Below are positions 36,614 to 45,739 of a stretch of 64,000 nucleotides of DNA, in pieces. This DNA comes from Aliivibrio sp. 1S175 (GTDB lineage Bacteria > Pseudomonadota > Gammaproteobacteria > Enterobacterales > Vibrionaceae). The stretch spans positions 253,260 through 317,259 of the forward strand of contig NZ_MAJS01000013.1 in assembly GCF_001690985.1 (NCBI RefSeq), given 5' to 3'. The stretch's first letter is position 1; every line of letters begins with the position of its first letter. The notes below the pieces were generated by a model. It was not told where the DNA came from. It saw only the letters and a program-made list of their open reading frames with translations, and did no database searches. The translations under genes were made by a program, and so were the position numbers.

Positions 36614-37045
36614 TTAAAAACGTGAACGATAAGAACGGTGGCACGCATTGCAAGTATCTTGTGCTTGCTCTAAACCCGCTTCTGCTAATGCTTTATCTTG
36701 TTGTTGGCTTGCTTGATAAAGTTGAACAAAGCCACTATCCATCTCTTGCATCAATTGATTAAACTTTTCAGGTTTATTCCATATCGCTTCTTTGGCTTTA
36801 CTGCCATCTTGGCTACCTTCCGGAAATGCTGTAGTTAGTAATTGGCTATGTTTAGAAAGTTCATGGCTGATCAATTCAATTTCGTTCCACTTAGGCGCAT
36901 CTTCATCAATCATGCCTTCAACTTGCTCTGATTGATTTTCGATATGTACAAAAGCCTGTTGTCTTGTGTTAATAAGGTCAACACTCGTTTGAGCAAATGC
37001 ACTATTTGGTAGTAAAACACATAAACTAAGTACTAATTTTTTCAT
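36614..37045 (-). CDS. Cytochrome c' (periplasmic)
   Basis: 143 residues: signal peptide (MKKLVLSLCVLLPNSAFA), four-helix-bundle length, and a haem c site CNACH at 132-136 followed by RSYR, the C-terminal location typical of cytochrome c'. These proteins bind NO and CO and may give NO resistance or take part in electron transfer. The start at 37045 has GAGAG upstream; an in-frame ATG 42 nt earlier would bury the signal peptide. Divergent from the cytochrome b561 gene around a perfect inverted repeat. Confidence 0.88.
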   Translation of the reverse strand: MKKLVLSLCVLLPNSAFAQTSVDLINTRQQAFVHIENQSEQVEGMIDEDAPKWNEIELISHELSKHSQLLTTAFPEGSQDGSKAKEAIWNKPEKFNQLMQEMDSGFVQLYQASQQQDKALAEAGLEQAQDTCNACHRSYRSRF

Positions 37046-37088
37046 TACTTTCTCTCTAATAGATGTCTGTCTCGCTTCAAGTTGCATT

Positions 37089-37136
37089 TAATTTACACAA
37101 CAACAGTTGCTCATGCAACTGTTGTTGTGTAAATTA
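37089..37136. promoter_or_regulatory. 22-bp perfect inverted repeat between cytochrome operons
   Basis: Arms 37089-37110 and 37115-37136 are exactly complementary around a TCAT centre. The midpoint is 67 nt from the cytochrome c' start and 66 nt from the b561 start. The inner AGTTGC/GCAACT resembles MarR-family half sites, and a MarR gene is in the plus-strand operon. Best read as a shared operator; an RNA hairpin is the alternative. Confidence 0.65.
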
Positions 37137-37177
37137 TCCACCGTTAGTTAAAACATCCATCAATTAGGAACAAGAAA

Positions 37178-37816
37178 ATGAAGATTTGGGATTTACCAAC
37201 ACGCATATATCATTGGCTTCAAGCACTGCTTTTTATCGGATTAGCCGCAAGTGGCTTTAAAGGTGAAGGGCCACATATCTATTTAGGTTTAGCGCTATTT
37301 ACTCTTATTATGTGGCGAATTGTATGGGGATTTATCGGCAGTGATACGAGTCGTTTTAAAAAATTTATTGCTTCCCCAAAACGTACCATTCGTTATTTAT
37401 TAGGAAAAGAACCATCAAAAATAGGCCATAATCCAGCAGGATCTTGGATGGTTATCGGATTAATTTGTACCTTACTTATTCAATGTATTACCGGCATATC
37501 GTTAGCGGGGTTATTCGATCACATCCCTTACGCTGATATCCTCTTAAATGATGATGTCTTTGATGTTTTCGTTACCCTGCATGGAATATGTGCACGTTTA
37601 CTACCGGCATTAGTCATCTTGCACTTAATTGCTATTCTCTTTTATAAACTACGCTCAAAACCACTTGTTTGGGCAATGATCTCTGGCGTACAGAAGAAAC
37701 TGACAGAAAATCAATCCTCGTCGAACCTGATGTTTGTATCAAATAGACGTGCATTATTGGTGCTTATTGCCACCGGATTAGTTACCATTGCAATAGTTGT
37801 AAGCGCAGGAGTTTAA
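37178..37816 (+). CDS. Cytochrome b561-type membrane protein
   Basis: 212-residue inner-membrane dihaem cytochrome b with four or five helices. Haem-ligand histidines are visible in helix 1 (IYHWLQAL), in TLHGICARLLPALVILHL (two His) and in FDHIP. It probably passes electrons from quinol to a periplasmic acceptor, and the divergent cytochrome c' is the obvious candidate. AGGAA lies 7 nt before the ATG. The MarR gene starts 5 nt after its stop. Confidence 0.88.
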   Translation: MKIWDLPTRIYHWLQALLFIGLAASGFKGEGPHIYLGLALFTLIMWRIVWGFIGSDTSRFKKFIASPKRTIRYLLGKEPSKIGHNPAGSWMVIGLICTLLIQCITGISLAGLFDHIPYADILLNDDVFDVFVTLHGICARLLPALVILHLIAILFYKLRSKPLVWAMISGVQKKLTENQSSSNLMFVSNRRALLVLIATGLVTIAIVVSAGV

Positions 37817-37821
37817 ACACA

Positions 37822-38247
37822 ATGGAAGAATTTGATCGTCAAAGCAGCTTTGGATGGATGATTAACGTTATTGCCAACCAAGCCTCAAAGAATTTCGAAG
37901 CAGAATTAAAACAGCACGGTTTAACTGTTGCTCTTTGGCCAACCATGATGTGTTTATGGGAAGAAGAAGGAGTAACTCAACGTGATATTGCTGAAAAATC
38001 AAAAGTGGAAAACTCCACAACAACACGAACATTAGATAAATTAGAAAAACTTGGCCTTGTTGAGCGACAAGTAGATCCCAACAGCCGTCGTTCATTTCGT
38101 ATTTACCTCACAGATGAAGGCCGAGCATTAAAAGAAACACTTTTGCCGATCCCTGTGAAGGTGAATAAAGAAGTACTTAGCTCTCTTGATCTAAAGGAGC
38201 AAAAAGAGATGATTCGATTACTGCAGAAAATGGTCGCTGCTGTATAA
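37822..38247 (+). CDS. MarR-family regulator of the cytochrome locus
   Basis: 141-residue MarR protein: HTH VTQRDIAEKSKVENSTTTRTLDKLEKLGLVER (about 52-83) and wing DPNSRRSFRIYLT. It is in an operon with b561 and is the likely ligand of the palindrome at 37089-37136, which would let it control both divergent units and itself. The effector is unknown. A strong terminator follows. Confidence 0.9.
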   Translation: MEEFDRQSSFGWMINVIANQASKNFEAELKQHGLTVALWPTMMCLWEEEGVTQRDIAEKSKVENSTTTRTLDKLEKLGLVERQVDPNSRRSFRIYLTDEGRALKETLLPIPVKVNKEVLSSLDLKEQKEMIRLLQKMVAAV

Positions 38248-38270
38248 ATCATCTCTAATAAAACACGATA

Positions 38271-38299
38271 AATAGCCCACTAGAATGGGCTATTTTTTT
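38271..38299 (+). terminator. Terminator after the MarR gene
   Basis: Nine-bp stem AATAGCCCA/TGGGCTATT (38271-38279, 38286-38294), 6-nt loop and a seven-T run. Confidence 0.92.
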
Positions 38300-38487
38300 A
38301 TAAAAAAAACATGGCACTGATCTATTTCACACAACGAAATACATAGAACCCTAATTAAACAAAAACATAAAAACGAGATCAATGTCGCATTAAATAGCTA
38401 AAAAACACGCTTTTTTTGTGATTACCTTGCCTTTGCGCCTCTAAAAATGCCAATAATAAAAAGGAATTTAATTAGAGTACAAAGGAT

Positions 38488-39033
38488 ATGTATTTACATA
38501 TGACTATTGCAGCGCCCAGAATCTTGTGTTCAAGCATGGATATTGAACCCAGCAAAAAATGGACATTTAGAGAACCATCAAGGACAGACGGTGACGATGT
38601 TTATGCATTGATCACCGAGTGTCCCCCTCTTGATATCAACTCTTCATACTGTAATTTCCTTCAATCTACACATTTCAGTAAGACCTGCGTTTTAGCAGAG
38701 AAAGACGGCAACCTTGCTGGTTTTATCTCTGGTTACCATAAGCCTGATGATCCAAAGACATTATTCATCTGGCAAGTCGCGGTCTCTCCTCGCTACCGAG
38801 GTAAAGGTTTAGCTTACTCCATGCTAAATGAGCTTTTACAGCGAAAAAACCTCAAGCACACCGAATTCTTAGAAACGACGATCACCAAAGCCAACGACGC
38901 TTCTTGGTCACTATTTAAAAAGCTGGATGCCGAGCATGGTGACCGAGGCGAAGTGACTACGTTTCTAGACAAAGAAGCGCATTTCAAAGGCAAGCACGAT
39001 ACTGAATATTTGTATCGTATCGCTCTAAAATAA
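38488..39033 (+). CDS. ectA: Diaminobutyrate acetyltransferase EctA
   Basis: First gene of ectoine synthesis: transfers acetyl from acetyl-CoA to L-2,4-diaminobutyrate. 181 residues with a GNAT fold; the acetyl-CoA loop SPRYRGKGLA is at about 101-110, and the EctA-typical opening FREPSRTDGDDVYALITECPPLD and DTEYLYRI end are present. Start is uncertain between 38488 and the ATG at 38500: AAGGA is too close to the first and rather far from the second. Heads ectABC-ask; the 240-nt upstream region should contain the osmoregulated promoter and CosR site, which I could not pinpoint. Confidence 0.94.
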   Translation: MYLHMTIAAPRILCSSMDIEPSKKWTFREPSRTDGDDVYALITECPPLDINSSYCNFLQSTHFSKTCVLAEKDGNLAGFISGYHKPDDPKTLFIWQVAVSPRYRGKGLAYSMLNELLQRKNLKHTEFLETTITKANDASWSLFKKLDAEHGDRGEVTTFLDKEAHFKGKHDTEYLYRIALK

Positions 39034-39058
39034 AATAGGAATCATAAACGGACTCATC

Positions 39059-40324
39059 ATGAATATTTTCAAGAAGCAAGAATCACAAGTACGTTCATAC
39101 TCAAACAGTTTTCCAGTTATCTTTCAAAAAGCAAAAGGATGTTGGCTAGAAACCGAAAGCGGCGAACGTTACTTAGACTTCCTTGCTGGAGCCGGATCAC
39201 TCAACTACGGTCACAACAACCCAGTCTTAAAGCAAGCTTTACTTGAATACATCGAAACAGATGGTATTACTCACGGCTTAGATATGCACTCAAGTGCAAA
39301 AGCCACTTTCTTGAATGCATTGAATAACTATATTCTTGAACCTAGAGATCTAGATTATAAGGTTCAGTTTACCGGTCCTACCGGAACCAATGCCGTTGAG
39401 GCCGCTTTAAAACTGGCACGTAAAGTCACCAATCGAACTAACATTGTTGCCTTCACTAATGGTTTCCACGGTTGTACTGCTGGTGCATTAGCTGCAACAG
39501 GGAATCAACACCATCGTCAAGGTGCTGGCTTTAGTTTAAACAACGTCACTCGTATTCCTTTTGAAGGTTATGCAGGCATTGATGGGCTTAACCTGTTTGA
39601 AACTATGCTATCTGATAACTCAAGTGGCTTAGACAAACCCGCAGCTGTACTGTTAGAAACCGTACAAGGTGAAGGAGGGTTAAACGTTGCCTCAAATCAA
39701 TGGCTACAACGTTTAAGCAAGATTTGTAAAGCCAACGATATTCTAATGATTGTTGATGATATTCAAGCTGGTTGTGGTCGTACAGGTACTTTCTTTAGCT
39801 TTGAACCATCAGGAATTAAACCAGATATGATCACGTTATCAAAATCAATCGGTGGTTATGGTTTACCAATGGCGGTTGTACTACTGAAACCTGAATTAGA
39901 CGAATGGAAACCGGGTGAGCATAACGGTACTTTCCGTGGTAATAATCATGCCTTCATCACCGCAGCTAAAGCACTAGAGATCTACTGGTCAAATTCAAAT
40001 TTTGAAGAGCATATTAAACAGATCTCTCAGAAGGTCAGTGATGTCATTCTTCGTGCCGTAAAACGTTACCCTAAGCTGTTTGTTCAGCAAAAAGGCCGCG
40101 GGATGATGATTGGTATTGAATGTAAAAACGGCATTATCTCAAGTGACATTGCTAAAGATTGCTTTAAAAACGGCATGATCATTGAAACCGCAGGTCCATC
40201 TGATGAAGTTGTTAAATTCTTTTGTCCACTAACGATTACAGACGCAGAATTAGACAAAGGATTAACCATCTTTGAAAACGCAATTGACAATATTGCAGAA
40301 AAACACTTCAAAAAAGCATCTTAA
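39059..40324 (+). CDS. ectB: Diaminobutyrate--2-oxoglutarate transaminase EctB
   Basis: PLP-dependent class III aminotransferase making 2,4-diaminobutyrate from aspartate semialdehyde and glutamate. 421 residues, the family length. The cofactor region [17 protein letters not shown] (about 110-126), the Asp of [12 protein letters not shown] (about 233-244) and the Schiff-base lysine in [14 protein letters not shown] (about 265) are present. Begins 25 nt after ectA and ends 14 nt before ectC. Confidence 0.96.
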   Translation: MNIFKKQESQVRSYSNSFPVIFQKAKGCWLETESGERYLDFLAGAGSLNYGHNNPVLKQALLEYIETDGITHGLDMHSSAKATFLNALNNYILEPRDLDYKVQFTGPTGTNAVEAALKLARKVTNRTNIVAFTNGFHGCTAGALAATGNQHHRQGAGFSLNNVTRIPFEGYAGIDGLNLFETMLSDNSSGLDKPAAVLLETVQGEGGLNVASNQWLQRLSKICKANDILMIVDDIQAGCGRTGTFFSFEPSGIKPDMITLSKSIGGYGLPMAVVLLKPELDEWKPGEHNGTFRGNNHAFITAAKALEIYWSNSNFEEHIKQISQKVSDVILRAVKRYPKLFVQQKGRGMMIGIECKNGIISSDIAKDCFKNGMIIETAGPSDEVVKFFCPLTITDAELDKGLTIFENAIDNIAEKHFKKAS

Positions 40325-40338
40325 TCAGGGACGAAAAA

Positions 40339-40725
40339 ATGATTGTTAGAACATTAGACAAATGTCGTGACAGCGAACGACGCGTAGCATCAGAAACATG
40401 GGAAAGCGTAAGAATGTTGTTGAAAGATGACAACATGGGCTTCTCGTTTCACATTACGACAATTTACGAAAATACTGAAACACATATTCATTATAAGAAT
40501 CACTTAGAGTCAGTATATTGCATGAGTGGCGAAGGCGAAATTGAAGTCATTGGCGGCGAAACTTACCCAATAAAACCAGGGACACTATACATTCTTGATA
40601 AGCACGATGAACACTATTTACGAGCTTACAAAAATAAAGAAATGGTGATGGCGTGTGTTTTCAACCCACCAATTACAGGTGCTGAAGTACACGATGAAAA
40701 TGGGGTTTATCCTATTCTTGATTAA
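40339..40725 (+). CDS. ectC: Ectoine synthase EctC
   Basis: Cyclises N-gamma-acetyl-diaminobutyrate to ectoine. 128-residue cupin with the EctC N-terminus [16 protein letters not shown], the metal/active-site segment [19 protein letters not shown] and a KHDEHYLRA motif, then the CVFNPPITG end. ATG follows GGGACG. It lies between ectB and the dedicated aspartate kinase. Confidence 0.97.
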   Translation: MIVRTLDKCRDSERRVASETWESVRMLLKDDNMGFSFHITTIYENTETHIHYKNHLESVYCMSGEGEIEVIGGETYPIKPGTLYILDKHDEHYLRAYKNKEMVMACVFNPPITGAEVHDENGVYPILD

Positions 40726-40779
40726 TATATAGAGGTCATTCTCTATGTATTACTCTTCATCGATTATGCATATTACCTA

Positions 40780-40801
40780 CCTGGATAAGCACTTATTCAG
40801 G
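40780..40801 (+). other. Hairpin between ectC and the aspartate kinase gene
   Basis: CCTGGATAAG and CTTATTCAGG form a 9-10 bp stem with one G-U pair and a minimal loop in the 113-nt gap. No T-run follows, so partial termination or mRNA processing inside the operon is a possibility only. Confidence 0.45.
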
Positions 40802-40838
40802 TTAGTCTCTTCTTTTAAAAGTCAAAAAGGACTTACCC

Positions 40839-42269
40839 ATGACTTATACCGTAGAAAAAATCGGCGGTACTTCTATGACTGCATTTGATGCAGTACTAGA
40901 CAATATATTTCTTCGTCCACAAAATCCATATAACCGTGTTTTTGTTGTTTCTGCTTATGGTGGGATCACTGACTCCCTCCTTGAATGTAAAAAAACAAGT
41001 AAACCGGGTGTTTATCAACTGATCGCTAAGCGAGATGACAGCTGGGAAGAAGCATTAGCTTATGTAGAGAAACGTATGCTACTAACTAATGAGCATATTT
41101 TCATTGATCCACTCAACCGCATCAGAGCAGATAAATTCATTTGCTCTCGTATTAAAGAAGCAAAAAATTGCATTACAAATATTCTTGAGACTTGTCAGTA
41201 TGGGCAGTTTTCATTACGTCGTTATTTACCTCAGGTAAGAGAGTTTCTCTCTTCAATTGGTGAGGCTCACAGCGCTTATAATACGGCACTAAAACTAAAA
41301 ACAATGGGTATCAATGCCAAATTTGTTGACCTATCAGGCTGGGATAATCAAATTCCAAGAACATTAGATGAAACCATCATTGATGTATTTAAAGACATTG
41401 ATGTTACGACAGAACTTCCAATCGTTACCGGTTACGCTTATTGCAAAGAAGGCTTAATGGGTACATACGATCGCGGTTACAGTGAAATGACGTTCAGTCG
41501 TATTGCTTCTCTAACTAACGCAGATTTGGCTATTATCCATAAAGAATATCACTTGAGTTCTGCTGATCCCCGTGTTGTAGGCACTGATAAAGTATTTCCT
41601 ATCGGACGTACCAACTATGACGTAGCCGATCAATTAGCTAATTTAGGTATGGAAGCCATCCATCCGAATGCCGCTGCAGGGCTTCGTGAAAGCGACATTG
41701 AGATACAAATTAAAAACACCTTTGAGCCAGAACATAAAGGCACTTTGATTTCATCGGAATATCACCCAGAAACAAACAAAGTGGAGATCATTGCAGGCAA
41801 AGAAAAAGTGTTCGCTTTGCACCTCTTTGACCAAGCGATGGTTGGCCAAGTCGATAACGTAGGTTATGAGTTAATGGAAATCATCTCTGATGCCCGCGTT
41901 AATTTAATTGGTAAAGAAATGAATGCAAATTCAATTACCTATTATCTTGGTGGAAGCACTGAAAGTCTTAATAAACTGTTATATAAAGCAGAAAAACGTT
42001 ATCCAAAAGCGTCAATTAAGGGACGAATGGTGGCATTAATTTCAGTCATTGGATCTCAAATTGATACTAACAAAGCACTGGCAAAAGGCGTTTTATCATT
42101 AATGAATAATGACGTAACTCCCGTTGCCCTACACGCTTCTATGCGTAACGTAAACGTGCAATTTGTAGTAAGTGATAAGGATTATAAAAAATCAATACAA
42201 GCACTTCATCACGAGTTCTGTGAAGATGTTACCGCCACCACAACGCTAAAAACGAGTCAGGTTGCTTAA
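40839..42269 (+). CDS. ask: Ectoine-operon aspartate kinase
   Basis: Phosphorylates aspartate to feed the ectoine route. 476 residues: kinase domain starting VEKIGGTSMTAFD (KxGGTS) with GTYDRGYSEMTFSR for aspartate binding, followed by ACT repeats (about 325-470). It belongs to the Ask_Ect group found at the end of ect operons, which relatives show to be less sensitive to feedback by lysine and threonine. AAGGAC lies 7 nt before the ATG. Terminator follows. Confidence 0.93.
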   Translation: MTYTVEKIGGTSMTAFDAVLDNIFLRPQNPYNRVFVVSAYGGITDSLLECKKTSKPGVYQLIAKRDDSWEEALAYVEKRMLLTNEHIFIDPLNRIRADKFICSRIKEAKNCITNILETCQYGQFSLRRYLPQVREFLSSIGEAHSAYNTALKLKTMGINAKFVDLSGWDNQIPRTLDETIIDVFKDIDVTTELPIVTGYAYCKEGLMGTYDRGYSEMTFSRIASLTNADLAIIHKEYHLSSADPRVVGTDKVFPIGRTNYDVADQLANLGMEAIHPNAAAGLRESDIEIQIKNTFEPEHKGTLISSEYHPETNKVEIIAGKEKVFALHLFDQAMVGQVDNVGYELMEIISDARVNLIGKEMNANSITYYLGGSTESLNKLLYKAEKRYPKASIKGRMVALISVIGSQIDTNKALAKGVLSLMNNDVTPVALHASMRNVNVQFVVSDKDYKKSIQALHHEFCEDVTATTTLKTSQVA

Positions 42270-42292
42270 CGCAATTTTATTCAATTTAAGAT

Positions 42293-42319
42293 AAACAGTC
42301 CTATTTTAAAGGGCTGTTT
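42293..42319. terminator. Terminator after the ectoine operon
   Basis: Nine-bp stem AAACAGTCC/GGGCTGTTT with one wobble pair and a T-rich end. The stop codon of the convergent LysR gene (42306-42308) lies inside it. Confidence 0.75.
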
Positions 42320-43193
42320 TATTTAATTTTTTCAATGATACTAGCACCTCCTCTAATACTGGACCAAAACCGTGGCTACGAGAAACTAAGCATCCCATAG
42401 GGGTTAGCCACCCATCAAACTCATGCGCAACGGGCAACGCGACTAACTTCTTTTGTTCTAATAAATGCATAACCGTATGTTCTGGCACCACTGTCCAACC
42501 TAGCCCTTTACACGCAAGTTCTATCAAGGTTTGGTGGCTGTTTCCATACCATAACTTTGAACTTATTCCATAACTGAACCACAATTCTTTACGCTTTGAA
42601 CTTCGATGCACTAACTGTCGCTGCCCCTTTAATGCAGTATCACTCACTACTGATAATTTTGTTAATTCATGTTCTGGTGAGACTACCGTAAGAAAACGTA
42701 CATGACCTAACGTAAAGAAATCCATATCTACTTTAAGCTCACCATCGGCATACACAATACCCACTTGTGCTTTACCTTTTTTAACTAGTTCTTCTACATC
42801 AAAAGTAGATGTCGTAATTATTTCAAAATCGGTTACTGGAAATTTATTTGCTAAACCGGCCAATATTTGAAGTAGGCTATCAGTTAATAAACTCTCATCT
42901 ACTGCAATGATAAGTTCATATTCATGATCTCTTTCTAATGATTCCACTTTCTGATCAAAATATTTCTGTTGATGCAAAATAGATTGAGCAATCGGTAATA
43001 ACGCCTTGCCTTTCTCTGTCAGCACTGGCGTATTCTTCTTTCGATTAAACAGCTCTTGGTTGATTGAGATCTCTAAGTTTGCAATAGACTGACTCACACC
43101 TGATTGTGCACGTTTTAATTGACGAGCAGCTGCCGAGAACGATCCACACTCACACACGGTGACAAAAATTTTTAATTGCTCAAAACTGTACAT
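42306..43193 (-). CDS. LysR-family regulator beside the PACE exporter
   Basis: 295 residues: HTH FSAAARQLKRAQSGVSQSIANLEISI (about 19-44), then the effector domain. It diverges from a PACE-family exporter gene with a 19-bp palindrome in the 147-nt gap, an arrangement like AceR/AceI of Acinetobacter, where the LysR protein activates the exporter in response to its substrate. The equivalence is by synteny only. Confidence 0.9.
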   Translation of the reverse strand: MYSFEQLKIFVTVCECGSFSAAARQLKRAQSGVSQSIANLEISINQELFNRKKNTPVLTEKGKALLPIAQSILHQQKYFDQKVESLERDHEYELIIAVDESLLTDSLLQILAGLANKFPVTDFEIITTSTFDVEELVKKGKAQVGIVYADGELKVDMDFFTLGHVRFLTVVSPEHELTKLSVVSDTALKGQRQLVHRSSKRKELWFSYGISSKLWYGNSHQTLIELACKGLGWTVVPEHTVMHLLEQKKLVALPVAHEFDGWLTPMGCLVSRSHGFGPVLEEVLVSLKKLNKTAL

Positions 43194-43235
43194 GCATTTG
43201 GCTCAATGAATAAAAAGAAAGATATAAAACCTAAA

Positions 43236-43254
43236 CTATCACGATTCGTGATAG
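43236..43254. promoter_or_regulatory. Palindromic operator, LysR/PACE intergenic
   Basis: Perfect 9-bp arms CTATCACGA and TCGTGATAG around one central T, containing the LysR-type T-N11-A pattern. It sits 43 nt before the LysR start and 87 nt before the exporter start. Confidence 0.6.
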
Positions 43255-43340
43255 GTGTTAACTTTATCTCTTTTAACCGCTCTTTATAATCGCTGATTCA
43301 TTATTTTTAAATGTATCAATAAACATTAAGAGTTATCGCT

Positions 43341-43778
43341 ATGAAAACAACTGAACGTATTTTCCACGCTGTATTATTTGAAGTATTAGCTGTATCACTG
43401 TCTATTCTTGGGTTAGCTATTTTTACTAATCACGATGTTACTTCTCTATCAGGAACGATGATAGTTATTGCCACTATCGCGATGATTTGGAATTTTATTT
43501 ATAACTGGATTTTCGATCAATTCTTCACAGGCGAGAAAACACAACGCACTCTTTCTTTGCGTATCTTCCACGTTGTATTATTTGAATTAGGGTTATTGTT
43601 CGTGACTGTTCCCGTAATGGCTTACTTATTAAATGTAAGTATCTGGGAGGCTTTTGTAATGGATATCGGCGTAACTATTTTCATCACCATTTACGCATTC
43701 ACCTTTAACTGGGTATATGACAATGTAAGAGCAGTATTGATGAGAAGAATGACGAGAGAAAACTCGTTAACTGTATAA
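43341..43778 (+). CDS. PACE-family efflux transporter (AceI-like)
   Basis: 145-residue inner-membrane protein with four helices in two tandem bacterial transmembrane pair domains; the signatures RIFHAVLFE (about 6-14) and RIFHVVLFELG (about 75-85), and WNFIYNWIFDQF and FNWVYDNVR at the ends of the pairs, are diagnostic. PACE proteins export biocides such as chlorhexidine and, physiologically, short diamines. Complete in length. Confidence 0.93.
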   Translation: MKTTERIFHAVLFEVLAVSLSILGLAIFTNHDVTSLSGTMIVIATIAMIWNFIYNWIFDQFFTGEKTQRTLSLRIFHVVLFELGLLFVTVPVMAYLLNVSIWEAFVMDIGVTIFITIYAFTFNWVYDNVRAVLMRRMTRENSLTV

Positions 43779-44077
43779 GCTACATTTATTGGCTCTCGGC
43801 TAAAAACATATTCCATGCCTTATATCTAACAAGAGCAATCATCTTCAATTTAAGTGAGTAAAATGGGATTTAACTCACTTTATTGATATAAAAATCAATA
43901 AGTTATATATATAAATAAAATTAAAAAACCAAATAAAACACAACAATAAAACATAATGGCAACTGGTAAGTTACATATTTACCCTTACATTTGAAAATTT
44001 AAGACGTAAATCACAATATTACTGTCATAAAAATGAGACTTTATGATACTACGTACTTTCTCGTACAAGGTGTTTAT

Positions 44078-45211
44078 ATGGATATTAGCACTCTTTCTAT
44101 TGTTAGTGTTTTCTTATCAGCAGTGCTGAGTCTCAGCTTGTTTTTAGGGTATAAGTATATGTTTAATGAGAAAATAAAGGGTGTAAACTATATCTCTTTT
44201 GCATTTTTTTTACTTACCTTAAGCATTTTACCAATCAGTTTAGGCTACACCCAAACTTCCTGTAACATCGTATTCTTATCAAATAGCTTATATGTAATCG
44301 CTGTATCCCTATTAACTTTAGGCATTTCCTTTATTAGGATACCAAAAAAAAGCCCCCTTTTATCCTGCTCTGTTATTTCAATAATAACGATACTTTCCTT
44401 TGCTTACTTCACATACATTACACCATCCATAAACGCGAGAATAGAAATCAGAAGTATCTTTATACTAATTATGGGATGCATTGGGATCTATATTAATAAA
44501 AATGGACAAATTAAAGATAATCAAGCGCCCTTACTGCTACTAAACCTAATATTCAGTATAAATATAATCGCAATGACGCTACGCTTAATATGGGTTTATA
44601 CTGAAAGGCCAATTATTCACTATCTCAGTATTTCAGAAGTTCATAAAATTGCTTATATATTAGTGATAATCACAATCATAGCAATTAGCTTTACTGTCTT
44701 TTGGATACTTACTGAACGCCTGATATCCAAAATTCATAAAACGTCTATTACTGATGAACTCACAAAACTTTATAACAGAAAAGGATTAAAAGAATTTTTA
44801 ACTACGCTCTTACCAATGAATAAAAATGCATCTCTTTCTATCATATTGGCAGACATCGATAAGTTTAAATTAATTAACGATACCTACGGGCATGATTGTG
44901 GCGATTTAGTTATTGAGAATTTTGCAAAAATCATTCGAGAGCAATGTAGAAATAACGAAATATGTGTGCGTTATGGTGGTGATGAATTCCTAATAATCTC
45001 ACAGGACCCTCCCCAAAATACTTCTATGAAAATAACCAATAGAATACAACAAGCGGTTTCCACACAATCGATAAATTCTATCACTTATAGTGTTAGCTTC
45101 GGTTTAGCAAAAATGACAGTGAATGATGATTGGAATGGTCTTATGAAACGTGTTGATAATGCCTTATATACAGCTAAAGCCAATGGACGAGACTGTCTAG
45201 TACAAACCTAA
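44078..45211 (+). CDS. Membrane-bound diguanylate cyclase (GGDEF)
   Basis: 377 residues: six or seven N-terminal helices (about 5-225) and a GGDEF domain (about 230-377) with the catalytic RYGGDEF motif intact, so it should make c-di-GMP. The inhibitory site, five residues before GGDEF, reads RNNE in place of RxxD, so product inhibition may be weak. The start at 44078 has AAGG 8 nt upstream; an ATG at 44033 has no ribosome site. No EAL partner is nearby. Confidence 0.88.
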   Translation: MDISTLSIVSVFLSAVLSLSLFLGYKYMFNEKIKGVNYISFAFFLLTLSILPISLGYTQTSCNIVFLSNSLYVIAVSLLTLGISFIRIPKKSPLLSCSVISIITILSFAYFTYITPSINARIEIRSIFILIMGCIGIYINKNGQIKDNQAPLLLLNLIFSINIIAMTLRLIWVYTERPIIHYLSISEVHKIAYILVIITIIAISFTVFWILTERLISKIHKTSITDELTKLYNRKGLKEFLTTLLPMNKNASLSIILADIDKFKLINDTYGHDCGDLVIENFAKIIREQCRNNEICVRYGGDEFLIISQDPPQNTSMKITNRIQQAVSTQSINSITYSVSFGLAKMTVNDDWNGLMKRVDNALYTAKANGRDCLVQT

Positions 45212-45739
45212 TCTATAACTGCCAATGTAAACGTTTGCCTAAATTTATATCGAACAATGATTTTATTTACTATCTAATCCTTTAAAATATTATTTATATT
45301 TAAAGCTAGACATTTTACAAAATGAGGCACATTCTGAAGCAAGAATCTGGAACATAACCTAGAAACATAGATAGTATAGCCATGAAAAATAATAAATTTA
45401 ATCCTTACTTCCCGCTTAACCACGTAACGACGACCTCTCTGGTACTCACCTAAACTCGGCCTAAGGCTGATATAAAAATAAATAGTAACTTAAGGTTTTA
45501 TTATTTTCCATTTAACAATGGGGGATATTTATTATCTGAATTATGGTTAATTATATTCATTCTTATTTAAGATAAATATAACCGAAGAGTTACAACGCAT
45601 TTATTAAAATAATAGCTAATAAATAAAGCTTAATTTATACAGTAATAATTTATTAATTTTAAATTAATGGCTTGGTTATTTTCATTATAAATACACCGCA
45701 ACTTATTAAGTAAATAATACGTCAAATCTAGGATAAAAA
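45212..45739. other. Long intergenic region before the efflux operon
   Basis: 528 AT-rich nt. A 23-codon ORF at 45382-45453 has no good ribosome site. No repeat or RNA gene was recognised; the region presumably holds the promoter of the EmrAB-type operon. Confidence 0.5.

Noticed and set aside
45382-45453. 23-codon ORF in the gap before the EmrAB-type operon
   Set aside because: Weak ribosome site and no leader-peptide or attenuator structure after it.
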